From Anomaloglossus baeobatrachus (Eukaryota; Chordata; Amphibia; Anura; Aromobatidae), in assembly GCF_048569485.1 (NCBI RefSeq), contig NC_134353.1:67675730-67739729 (forward strand): a DNA stretch of 64,000 bases. Direction: 5' to 3'. Position numbers and translations under genes: made by a program. A model generated the notes under the pieces. That model made no database searches. It was given only the letters and a program-made list of their open reading frames with translations, and was not told the origin of the DNA. Below, piece by piece: positions 21,833 through 32,681 of the stretch (position 1 is its first letter; each line of letters opens with the position of its first letter).

Positions 21833-22094
21833 CAGCGTCCTGTGCCCGCAGTTTGTTTTTGCGTCTTAAAGACGCAGATGCAAATAAATAGCGGTGCTCC
21901 AACACCCCGCGGCCCCCTCCCCCCGAAAACACAGCTGATTTATTAGACTGTCTTTACGGAGGGGGAGAGGGTGTGAAGAAAAAAAAAATGCTGACAGGTG
22001 CCTAGTGCCAAATATGGTGGGGGCCCCCTTAGAAGCTCTTTTGGTGGGGGCCCCTGGGCTGGAGCCCCGCCTATAATCCGGCCCTGATTGTATA

Positions 22095-23239
22095 TTCCAT
22101 AACTGTTACTTATGATTGCTTCTATATGAACCTCTGAATTGTAAAGTGCTGCTGAATATGTTGGTACTATAGAAATAAAGATGATTATTATTTGCAATCA
22201 CCTATGTATATTTCTAACATGCACACAGCATATCTTATATATATCTACATACAATATATATACCGTGGATAAGCATTCCTTTTCCTTTGTTGTAACTCAA
22301 CCCCTTCCAATTGATTGTATTTATTATATTTTGTAACATAATTAAATCATTTTTATTTGGATTATTTCATCAGTTTTCTTCATTCCCGTTGCTCAGTGGT
22401 TATCCACTGATCTGACCTACTTGGCCATACACTCTTATACACCATATTTTAAAAAACTTCTCTGATATTTCACACTTGGGCATAAACAGTATTTCATTTT
22501 TTTTTTTTTTTAAATAAACCTAGGTGTACTCATATATCACTGTCTGTTCTTTAACAAGTGGTCAGGTACGAATAATTGACATTGAGACTAATGGAAAACT
22601 ATTAGCTCCCTTCTAACCTCTCGGTGGTGGGCGCACGTATCTGCATTGTGTATTCGATGGTAACATGCATTTGATGGGACCCAGGGATCAAAAGATAAGA
22701 CTTCAATCAAAAGCAGTTATCCACAAATGGATGAAACGTATGTGTGAATTGGATTCTATTACACTCACATCATCCGATCCATTTCACAAAGATCACGTAG
22801 AGGGAACTGCTAGAAGCGATAGGTAGAGGTTACAAGAGAGACAATTATGATGTAGAAATAAGGCACTTTAGAGAAGGAGACTAGAAGAGGATTATGTAGA
22901 GAAGTAAAGAGACGAGGACGGAGATGAAAAACAAAAATAGGAGAAAATAAAAGCAGCTAGAATGGCCCAGCCAGTCACCTGAATCCAATAGAAAATGTAT
23001 GGAAGGAACAAAAACTCAGAATTCAAAGAAGGAGATTTAGGATGTGAAAAGTGTCTGTATGGGAGAATGGACAAAAATCACACCAGAGCAATGCATGTGA
23101 CTAGTGTCTCCATACAGGAGGGGTCTAGAAGTGTCATCACCAACAAAGGTTTTTGTACAAAGTATAAAATAAATGTCAGTAAGCATGATCAATACTTGTT
23201 CCCTGTGTCATTTCTCATTATTACACATAACTTAATTTA
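22095..23239. other. Unassigned interval
   Basis: AT-rich complex sequence. Only short open frames and no recognised repeat ends. Confidence 0.5.
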
Positions 23240-24131
23240 TGTGTAGTGCCGACGTCCCTGCGGGTACACCGACTTACTCACCGCCCGGTCGGGTTTTGTC
23301 CTCCCCCGCACTTTACCGGCCATCCACATGTGCTACTGCCTCCTTTCTGTCCCAGGGCCTGTGCACACAGCCCAGGTCTCCCAGGAGTGTGCTTAGGGCA
23401 TACGCGCACACACCAGCCCTCCTCTTAAAGGACTGGTGCTCTATTTCCAGGATATGCCTCTCAGCCTATGGCCTATTATGGAAGGTGCCTGTGCATCACC
23501 TTCAGTTAGACAGTGTCCTGTCTAGCTAGTTGTCAGGTCCCGTTACCCCTGTGTCAGTCGTCAACTGTACCTGCCTTCCCATATCTATTTGCCTCTGCCG
23601 TGCCCACCATACCTGACCGTACCCAACTACCTGTCAGCCCCAGTCATTCCACCTGTACCTGCCTGGATCTGTGTCCGTACCCGAGTCTGTCTGATGTTCT
23701 TGGGGTCAGCTGCCACAGTCCCGGACCCTGCCCTGGGAGTGGTACCTGGCATCCGCCTCGCAATGAGGAAGGAAGGAGGTGGGCGGGATGTTCGGCCCGC
23801 TCATCCCCGCCCCTCAGCTTCTATTGGGCGGCCGCTTAGTGATGTCGCTGTGACGTGGAACGAACTGCCCCCTTAGAAACAAGGTGGTTCGCCGGCTACA
23901 GCGACGTCGCTAGGCAGGTAAGTATGTGTGATGGGTGTAAGCGATGTTGTGCGCCACGGGCAGTAATTTGCCCGTGACGCACAACCGACGGGGGCAGGTA
24001 CACTCGCTAGCAATATCGCAGCGTGTAAACCCCGCTTTAGTTAAGCCTCTACAGGGTAACCAGGTCCCTCCTGTGGTGGAGTGGGTCCACTAATCCCACT
24101 CACTGCCCCTACATTGGCCGCGAGTGTTACA
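23240..24131. repeat. GC-rich block, possible solitary LTR with an inserted repeat
   Basis: It starts TGTAGTGCC and ends GAGTGTTACA, contrasts with AT-rich flanks and encodes nothing. The TG...CA ends suggest a solitary LTR of another family, but the flanks (ttatg, atatg) match only with one difference. A truncated TTA-type element lies inside. Confidence 0.35.
23757..24036. mobile_element. TTA-type inverted-repeat element, copy B (left end missing)
   Basis: It shares long stretches with 59459-59688 (gaggaaggaaggaggtgggc, cttctattgggcggccgctt, cacaaccgacgggggc). It ends in gcgtgtaaaccccgct followed by TTA. The left terminus is absent. Confidence 0.7.
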
Positions 24132-25030
24132 ATATGGACATCTATGGATTGCCTATGTGGATTGGATGGGTTGTTACCGACACCTGGTGAAAAATTCATG
24201 ACAATGGCACCTTTAGAAATATATTGGTGATGTGTTTCTTCGCCTGCTGTATATGTGATGTCTCATGTTGCAGACTTGGAGAAAGTATGAGCCATGAGCC
24301 AGTGCTTTGGTATTACTGAGTGGGAAGCAGTCAGGCAAAATAGCAGGAGATCCCATTTTTGAGATCGAATAGATCCTGGAAATATAAAGAGGAGAGTACT
24401 ATGGGGGAGGGCTTTACCTTATCCCCGGTAATAGTATGTTATGCAGAAAACACTGCAGAAGGTTTGATTTTATCCCAACCCGTCCCCACCGGATATACAA
24501 CATGGCAGCTTTCATCACCAAGGACTCCAAAACCAAAGGGAAGATCTTGTGTAATCTTGTTGGCAATCCCAGGGTCCGGATTTTATACACCATGGGCTGA
24601 ATGATAAAACTGTAATCAATTATTAAGAGGGGGCCCCAATACTTCTCACCATATACAGAGTTTGTATCAACATTTTGGATCATTTTTGCACTGACAGAAA
24701 AAACATCTAACATCTGGAGCTGGGAAAGAGAAGCCAATCTGAGTCCTCTGTATACATATATAAACACGTGCAGAACATTTCTTGTATTTCTGACCTCCCC
24801 TTGGCCTTTAAATCTTACTGTTCTTCGAACATTCATTACCTGCTGAGGAAGTTACCTCACTCCTCGGCTCATTGTGGATCCAGCCACTGAACAATTTCAG
24901 GAAAAAGAAGAATGGGGAGTTGTGGAAAGGTCACAGCGCTGGTGGAGGGGAGCGTAGGACTGATGAAGAACATTGACGAACTTTAGCGAATTCCACTACA
25001 GTAAATGTGAAAAAGAAATTATAATGAAAT
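24132..25030. other. Unassigned interval
   Basis: No gene or repeat ends recognised. Open frames are short. Confidence 0.45.
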
Positions 25031-25074
25031 AATAATGTTAATGACAAATATATACATAACCTGGACGATAAAGG

Positions 25075-26600
25075 AACAAGACAGAAGAAGAATTAACAGC
25101 TTCAAAATGTGGTGCTGGAGAAGGATGTTATCACCATGGATGGCAAGAAGAACAAACTTCACTCGAAGCAAGGATCACCAAGCTATGAATTGCCTACTTT
25201 GGACACATCATACAAAGAGATCAATCACTGGAGAAGGACATCATGGTCGGAGGAATAGAAGGAACAAGGCAATGAGAAAGATCAGCACCCGATGGGTTGA
25301 TACAAGAAAATAGTGGAGAAGACCCTGGTGGACCTCTGTAGGCTTGCTGAAGAAGGATGTTATCAATACCATAATTGGCAAGAAGAACAAACAAATCAAT
25401 TTTGGAACAACTCAACCGAGACATTTCACTCGAAGCAAGGATCACCAAGCTATGACTTGCCTACTTTGGACAGTTCATACGAAGAGAGCAGTCACTGGAG
25501 AAGGACACCTTGGTTTGAAGAATAAAAGGAACAAGACAAAGAGAAAGACCAGCACCTGATGGATTGATACAAGAAAATGGTGGAGAAGACCCTGGTGGAC
25601 CTCTGTAGGCTTGCTGAAGAAGGATGTTATCAATACCATACATGGCAAGAAGAACAAACAAATCAATTTTGGAACAACTCAAGCAAGACATTTCACTCGA
25701 AGCAAGGATCACCAAGCTATGACTTGCCTACTTTGGACACATCATACAAAAAGATCAATCACTGGAGAAGGGCATCATGGTCGGAGGAATAGAAGGAACA
25801 ACGCAATGAGAAAGATCAGCACCCGATGGGTTGATACAAGAAAATAGTGGAGAAGACCCTGGTGGACCTCTGTAGGCTTGCTGAAGAAGGATGTTATCAA
25901 TACCATACATGGCAAGAAGAACAAACAAATCAATTTTGGAACAACTCAAGCGAGACATTTCACTCGAAGCAAGGATCACCAAGCTATGACTTGCCTACTT
26001 TGGACAGTTCATACGAAGAGAGCAGTCACTGGAGAAGGACACCTTGGTTTGAAGAATAAAAGGAACAAGACAAAGAGAAAGACCAGCACCTGATGGATTG
26101 ATACAAGAAAATGGTGGAGAAGACCCTGGTGGATCTATCTAGGCTTAGTGAAGAAGGGTGTTATCAATACCATGGATGGCAAGAAGAACAAACAAATCAA
26201 TTTTGGAACAAATCAAGTCAGATATGTCACTCGAACAAAGGATCACCAAGCTACAACTTGCCTACTTTGGACACATCATACAAAGAGAGCAATCACTGGA
26301 GAAGGACATCATGGTTGGAAGAATAGAAGGAACAAGGCAAAAGAAAGACCAGCACCCGATGGCTTCATACAAGAAATGGTGGAGAAGACCCTGGTGGACC
26401 TATGTAGGCTTGCTGAAAAGGATGTTATTAATACCATGGATGGCAAGAAGAACAAGCAAATCAACCCAGATATGTCACTTGAAGCAAGGATCACCAACTT
26501 GTGGACACATGACACAAAGAGAACAATCACTGGAGAAGGACATCATGGTCGGAAGAATAGCAGGAACAAGGTGAAGAGGAAGACCAGCAACCTGATGGCT
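25075..26600 (+). repeat. Tandem array derived from the 3' end of a LINE reverse transcriptase gene
   Basis: Units of 264-270 bp repeat about six times, with alternating variants that suggest a roughly 534-bp higher-order unit. Translated pieces resemble the C-terminal end of LINE ORF2: RRRINSFKMWCWRRML at the left edge, then RRTNKSILEQIKSDMSLEQ, ITKLQLAYFGHIIQREQ and SLEKDIMVGRIEGTR in the units. A LINE tail therefore seems to have been captured and amplified. Units carry frameshifts and stops and are not a gene. The unit length is close to a multiple of three only because the source was coding. Confidence 0.8.
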
Positions 26601-26604
26601 TGAT

Positions 26605-26830
26605 ACTATCAAGATAATGGTGGAGAAGATTCTGGTGGACCTATCTAGATGGAGTAGACCCTGGTGGACCTATGTAGGCAGAGAAGACCCTGGTGGACCT
26701 ATCTATGTGAAGAAAACTCTGGTGGACCTATCTATACGGAGGAGACCCTGGTGGACCTATCTAGGTGGAGTAGACCCTGGTGGGCCTATCTAGGCAGAGT
26801 AGACCCTGGTGGACCTGTCTAGGATGCACT
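26605..26830. repeat. Short tandem repeat, 25-30-bp units
   Basis: Variants of agaccctggtggacctatctagg, about eight copies. They continue the end of the LINE-derived unit, so this looks like a secondary amplification of the array edge. Confidence 0.85.
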
Positions 26831-26834
26831 GCAC

Positions 26835-28260
26835 AGGATCCATCTTCCCAGAGTATTCATCCATCAAGTCGCCATGGCCCGAGATCGAACTGAAGGCCGT
26901 TAAATAATAAAATATTTATTAAGATAGATATTTTAAAACATGATTTATTATCTATATACAGTATCATATATAATGGAATAGCATAATAAGAGACAATAAT
27001 GCATATAACAATAATGGACATAAAGAAATTACACATTGGCAGTTTTAAGAAATAATATGCTGAAAATATAATCCGTTCCGAAGTCAGTGAGACTACTGAT
27101 TACAATGGAAAATTAAGACTTAAGTTACCATATACACAGAAGAGCAGCATAATCTGGCATAACATTGCTGATACAGTAGTTCTGCCTAAGGCTAAATCTG
27201 TGCATAGTCTGAAATATCACATGTCTTTTATATAAGCTTACAAGGCATCTCCACCCTTTTATCATGATATATTTTTAAGGAGCAAAATTCTGTGTTGATT
27301 ATTTTTTACAATATACCTTTATATCGACCAGACTCCTTTTTAATCATAATAGGATCCAAATACCCTGCATAGATATATGAATTTAAAAGATAAAATTCTG
27401 GCTGCCCACAGTCGCCACTAGAGGGAGACAAGAAGATAGTTGTAGATTGGTATATAGCTCCATGATAAGTATGCAGTAAGCTCCTTGTCTCCCTCTAGTG
27501 GTAGCTAGGTGCACCCAGAACTTTGCTTTTAAAGGGGTTGTCTGCTACTAGGACAACCCCATCTCACTCAAAATGTTTGCCCCAGGTAAAATAATAAAAG
27601 ACTATACTGACATGCATCCTGTACCACCACCGCAGTGGTATCCCGCTACTTGGACAACCACTTCTCATTCCTTACGTGCGCCCCCATAAAAGTAAAAAAA
27701 GCTTATACTTGCCAGCGCGGTGCGAGTTTTGACGGAATTTGTGTTCCTTCTCCCCACCTTCAGGCGGTTAAGTAATTAATAGGGAGTGAGTGCCACGGCC
27801 GCAGATCAGCTCTAAATATGGTGCCCACCGCGCTGTGCATAGCTATTTGACAGCTCTCCCAATCTGACATCTTGGCTTACCAGCTTATACAATAGGTTTT
27901 TGTTTGCCACCATAGGAATGCAATGTCAGAAATGTCGCGGTTTGAGAATTCCAACATAAATATCTGTGAACGACTTCTTTACAGAGACAATTTGTCTTGC
28001 CGGATTAACATTTCTGTAAACTGAAACATATGTTGACTCCTATAAAAGTTAATGGGACGTTAAACAATATACCTAGAATGGTTTCGGGAGCTAATCAGAC
28101 CTGGAGGAACGTTTGTAATTAAAAGGAGGTGAAAACATCGCATTGGTTGAAAAAAACCCCCCGTGAAATTAGCAGTAAATCTCAGGAATTTCCAAGCCAG
28201 ATCCAGTATTCCGACTGGACCATACCAAGCGTCACTGAGGAGCTGACACTCAATACCCGT
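26835..28260. other. Mostly unassigned AT-rich interval
   Basis: No gene seen. It contains a small inverted-repeat element (27409-27507) and stretches such as aaaggggttgtctgctact (27533) that resemble ends of TTAA-type repeats. Confidence 0.45.
27409..27507. mobile_element. Small palindromic element (MITE-like)
   Basis: gccactagagggagacaag (27412) is inverted as cttgtctccctctagtggt near 27484-27502, with about 50 bp between. Confidence 0.65.
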
Positions 28261-28263
28261 TAT

Positions 28264-28285
28264 CAGGGGCGTAACTTGATTCAGA
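28264..28285. mobile_element. hAT-like terminal sequence without a partner
   Basis: CAGGGGCGTAACTTG resembles a hAT end. No inverted partner was found nearby. Confidence 0.35.
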
Positions 28286-28626
28286 GCATCTGACCAATTT
28301 TTTGATTCAGGGTCGGCGGGGGATTGATCCCTGGTATCTGGCCAGATGTGGTGCTCACCATCCACAGCCACATAGGCAGAAGCCCTCATTTGACACACAG
28401 CAACTCTGACCATGACTATGATCTCCACATTGGAGGAATGACTATACCCTGTGGGTGGACACAACAAGCAGGCATCATTCCATTACTGCGTGACAGGCAG
28501 ATATTTGACAATTTGCCACTAAATGCCTACTGATAATAATTGAGGACTCCTTATTGAAGGATGGATTTAACCCCCTGATACTTTGAATATAATTCTACCA
28601 TATAAATGATCACAATTATATGAACA

Positions 28627-28675
28627 GCCCCTGAGGAACCTCCTTTTGATTGAAAGTCCTGGAGGGGAAACGCGT
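28627..28675 (+). ncRNA. Hammerhead-ribozyme-like motif with intact core
   Basis: Stem I: GCCC (28627-28630) with GGGC after the cleavage position. Core CTGAGGA (28631-28637) fits CUGANGA. Stem II: CCTCC with GGAGG. GAAA at 28667-28670 overlaps the palindrome ACGCGT by one A, and a T follows at the predicted cleavage position. This is the minimal Penelope-type layout, in which two RNAs share a palindromic stem III. No Penelope reverse transcriptase is next to it, so it may sit in a leftover untranslated fragment. Confidence 0.6.
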
Positions 28676-28679
28676 TGGG

Positions 28680-29845
28680 CAGAAAAACCGCCATGAGCGG
28701 TGAAGGACGGGCTACTAAGCTGTTTTTGATGAATATGGGCATAAGAAAATGATTGTACCCTATGGTTACCCTTGAGCAGTATTATACCCCAGATGCAGAA
28801 CAAAATTAAAAATACAACAAGGGGATATTATTGGCTTAACTGATACCAATATATTTGCATAATGAGTGGTATGAGTGTGAAACACTATACTTTTTTGTAA
28901 GGCCCCTCATTAAGGCTAGCAGCACGATACAGAGTATAGTAAAGGGCCACCTAGGATCAGTCAACGGTTGAGTGGGGGCACCACGGCGTATTATACTAGG
29001 GTGCCGACCTCCACTGGAAGGAAGGGAGAGGATAGGGAAGGTGCCCAAGGACCCTCCCCAGCCTTATAGTATGCACTAATAGATTGATTTTTAACCTGCA
29101 CTTTTGTCAATTATGTGTTTTGAATAAAATTTATACTTTTATACAAGATAAGGGGTAGTTACTTTGGTTGAAACAGATACCGGTCCCCATAAAATCTATG
29201 GGGACCAGAATCCGATGCAGAGGTAGGAGCAAGCGTTTCATACTTACCGAGTCACCGGGTGGCTGTACACTCCCACTGCCGCTTCCGGGACCATGCATTA
29301 CCTTCACTGCATATGCACTGCTTCTCCCGCCCCCTGGCTTCTGTGATTGGTTGCAGTCAGATGAGCCACCACGCTTAATGAAAGCATGTCTGAGGCTTCC
29401 AATCACAGACACCGGTGGGTGGGTCTATATCGTACAGTAAAATACATTTTTGTAGGGTCCCTCGATATTATGATACCCAGTACAGATAAAGCATACGGCT
29501 ACAGGCTGCAGCCCTCAGCCATGCACCTATTTTGGCTGTGTATTAAAATAGGAGGAACCACATGAGGTTTTTGGAAGCATTTTTAAGCCCCAGGCTGCGT
29601 TTCTGTAACCATAGGATGAAATTATGCGGTCGCCACAAAGATGCAGCGTGAGCACATAGCCTTTTCTGAATGCTGTGCTCTGTATAACTCCGCCCTCACC
29701 TCTGATTGTCAGCTTTCTGTGTGCACTGTGCATAGGCAGGAAGCTGCCAATTAGTGGTGTAGGCGGGCTTATATAGAGCTCAGGAATATGGAGGACTATG
29801 TGGCAGATGGTTTAGTAGTCCTCTAGTGATAATCTCCTGGTGATA
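28680..29845. other. Unassigned interval
   Basis: No gene. The sequence around 29100-29160 has a TGAATAAAATTTATAC stretch that could be the tail of a retroelement fragment. Confidence 0.4.
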
Positions 29846-29847
29846 AA

Positions 29848-29939
29848 CGTTTGATTTTATCAAAACTACAGCAAGCAGCCCAGTAAGTGACACATCAGGG
29901 TCTCTGTCTCTACATTATGTTGCTCTCAGATTAGGTGGC
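29848..29939. mobile_element. Fragment of the TTAA-type element family of 48392-48747
   Basis: It matches the right half of that element (tgattttatcaaaa, cagtaagtgacacatc, gggtctctgtctctac) but stops short of the terminus. A Helitron begins 10 bp further on. Confidence 0.65.
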
Positions 29940-30461
29940 TTACAGAGCATCTATATATATAATTGCCTTATTCTGTCTCTCTGTCTGTCTGTCTATCTGT
30001 CTGTCTTCCACCAAAATTCTGTCCTTACTGCGACAAGCGTCTCATTGGCTGCTTGCCTCGGCTCCGCCCCCCGCACGGATTGGCCGTTCGCCTCGCCTCG
30101 GCTCCGCCCCCCCGCACGGATTGGCCTCTCGCCCCGGCCCCCTGCATGCATTGGCAACTCGGCCACGCCCCGCCCCCTCACGCATTGCACGCTCGCTCTG
30201 GCCCCGCCCCCTGCACGCATTCCCCGAAACGACACGGAGCCCCGACTCCCAGGTGAGTGCCGTAACCCCGGGAGCCCACATCAGCGTACGCCGCCAACCC
30301 AGCCGACACATACCCTCGCATTGCTGGGGTTGCCGGCGTACGCTGGTGTGGGCTCCCGTGCGAGCGGGGGGCGGGGTACGCTGGTAACCATGTAATATTG
30401 TGTAGCATGGTTACCAGCGTACACCGGCTCCCAGGTGAGCGCATCAAGGTCCTGCAGCGGC

Positions 30462-30560
30462 GGAACACACACACGCACACACATAAGAACAGACACACAC
30501 ACACACATCAGATCACACTCACTCTCACACACACCTCACACACACATCAGATCGCATCCA
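30462..30560. repeat. CA-rich microsatellite in the Helitron
   Basis: Interrupted (CA)n with cacatcagatc units. A TG-rich counterpart lies at about 30710-30790. Confidence 0.8.
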
Positions 30561-30932
30561 CACACTCACAACATCCCGTGATATCGCTTGCTTCTCGGCG
30601 GCGATACTGTTCGTGCAGTGACCTTCCAGGACCTGCCGGAGGATCACATGGCCAGAAGCATGTGGTATCTCCGGATGTTGTGATTGTGTGAGCGCGTATG
30701 TGCGATATCGTCAGTGTGTGTGTGAGTGTATGTGATCGGATGTGTGTGAGTGTGTTCTGATGTGTGAGTGTGTGTGTGTGTGTGAGTGTATGCGATCGGA
30801 TCTCTGAGTGTCGGCAGAGGAGCACGGCGTGCAGCACAGCTGCTGGGACCGCCCACCGGTGGGCACAGGGAGAAGTGGGGTGTGTGTGTGAGTGTATGCG
30901 ATTAGATGTGTGCGTGTATACTGTCTGATGTG

Positions 30933-32212
30933 TGACTGTGGAGCACGATGGGGGGTGCACAGCATGGGGGATGGAGCACGATGGGGGGTGCGCAGCATGG
31001 GGATGGAGCACGATGGGGGGTGTGCAGCATGGGGGATGGAGCACGATGGGGAGTGCGCAGCATGGGGATGGAGCACGATGGGGGGTGTGCAGCATGGGGA
31101 ATGGAGCACGATGGGGAGTGCGCAGCATGGGGGATCGAGCATGATGGGGAGTGCGCAGCATGGGGGATAGAGCACGATGGGGAGTGGGCAGCATGGGGGA
31201 TGGAGCACGATGGGGAGTGCGCAGCATGGGGGATGGAGCACGATGGGGAGTGCGCAGCATGGGGGATGGAGCACGATGGGGAGTGCGCAGCATGGGGGAT
31301 GGAGCACGATGGGGGGTGCGCAGCATGGGGGATGGAGCACGATGGGGGGTGCGCAGCATGGGGGATGGAGCACGTTTGGGAGTGCGCAGCATGGGGGATA
31401 GAGCACGATGGGGAGTGCGCAGCATGGGGGATAGAGCACGATGGGGAGTGCGCAGCATGGGGGATGGAGCACGTTTGGGAGTGCGCAGCATGGGGGATGG
31501 AGCACGATGGGGAGTGCGCAGCATGGGGGATGGAGCACGATGGGGAATGCGCAGCATGGGGGATGGAGCACGTTTGGGAGTGCGCAGCATGAGGGATGGA
31601 GCACGTTTGGGAGTGCGCAGCATGAGGGATGGAGCACGTTTGGGAGTGCGCAGCATGGGGGATGGAGCACGTTTGGGACTGCGCAGCATGGGGGATGGAG
31701 CACGATGGGGGGTGCGCAGCATGGGGGATGGAGCACGATGGGGGTGCGCAGCATGGGGGATGGAGCACGATGGGGGGTGCGCAGCATGGGGGATGGAGCA
31801 TGTTTGGGAGTGCGCAGCATGGGGGATAGAGCACGATGGGTAGTGCGCAGCATGGGGGATGGAGCACGATGGGGAGTGCGCAGCATGGGGGATGGAGCAC
31901 GTTTGGGAGTGCGCAGCATTGGCGATGGAGCACGATGGGGAATGCGCAGCATGGGGGATGGAGCACGATGGGGAGTGCGCAGCATGGGGGATGGAGCACG
32001 ATGGGGAGTGCGCAGCATGGGGGATGGAGCACGATGGGGGGTGCGCAGCATGGGGGATGGAGCACGATGGGGGGTGCGCAGCATGGGGGATGGAGCACGA
32101 TGGGGGGTGCGCAGCATGGGGGATGGAGCACGATGGGGGGTGTGCAGCATGGGGGATGGAGCACGATGGGGGGTGCGCAGCATGGGGGATGGAGCATGAT
32201 GGGGGGTGCACA
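30933..32212. repeat. 33-bp minisatellite in the Helitron
   Basis: About 39 copies of a 33-bp unit made of gcagcatgggggatggagc joined to acgatggggagtgc, with variants such as acgtttgggagtgc. The unit is 11 codons long, so frames of hundreds of codons stay open on both strands; none is a gene. Confidence 0.97.
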
Positions 32213-32580
32213 CCTCCCCCCAAAACACACACACACCGCCACACACGCACTGCACAACACACCACACACACACTGGGAACCACAAACACTGCCGTGCACA
32301 GACACCCACACACACAGACAACGCCGCACACACACAACACCCAACACACAAACACCGCGGCACACAAATATACGCACATACCGCACAACACACACATTGC
32401 ACAAAACATACCTCCCCCCAAAACACACCCACCCCACACAAACCGCGCAACACACACACACAACGCTACAGACACACAGCGCTCCACAAATAACGCAACA
32501 CACAAACAACACCGCTCTCACCCCCCGCCACACCCAGACAACACCCAGAACATGTACAGCCCCTACACAAACACTTGGTA
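32213..32580. repeat. Low-complexity CA/AC-rich tract
   Basis: Degenerate ACAC-rich sequence between the minisatellite and the Helitron 3' end. No gene. Confidence 0.8.
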
Positions 32581-32681
32581 ACTACAGACAACATCTATAT
32601 ATATATAACAAAAATCATACATTAACTACACAATACGTAAATTCTAGAATACCCGATGCATAGAATCGGGCCACCTTCTAG

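Larger units (their letters stand above)
15239..22086. mobile_element. hAT-type element, 6.8 kb, with nested repeats
   Basis: The ends CAGGGCCAGATTA and TAATCCGGCCCTG are inverted, and both subterminal regions share the ggtgggggcccctgggc block. The flanks carry an 8-bp duplication (attgtatc at 15231-15238, attgtata at 22087-22094; one mismatch). An 8-bp duplication and CAGGG ends are typical of hAT elements. No transposase was found, so the copy is non-autonomous. Much of its length is later repeats: a TTA-flanked element, a 485-bp inverted repeat, an inverted-repeat element and a CA-rich minisatellite. Confidence 0.75.
29950..32681 (+). mobile_element. Non-autonomous Helitron
   Basis: It begins TCTATATATATAATTGCC and ends CTAG. 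It is flanked by A on the left and T on the right and has no target duplication. A hairpin (CCCGAT 32652-32657 with ATCGGG 32665-32670) stands 11 nt before the 3' end. TC start, CTRR end, A/T insertion and a 3' hairpin are the Helitron signature. No Rep/helicase gene is present. The interior holds a GC-rich region, CA repeats and a 33-bp minisatellite. Confidence 0.8.

Noticed and set aside
23239-23876. Overlapping 90-110-codon frames as a host exon
   Set aside because: They are GC-rich with no domain or splice evidence, and a mobile element fragment overlaps the end.
25075-26600. Tandem units as a possible CRISPR-like or repeat-protein gene
   Set aside because: There are no unique spacers between short repeats. 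The units are long, contain stops and resemble a LINE tail.
30547-32663. Frames of 200-650 codons on both strands
   Set aside because: A 33-bp tandem unit keeps frames open by arithmetic. There is no start context or domain.
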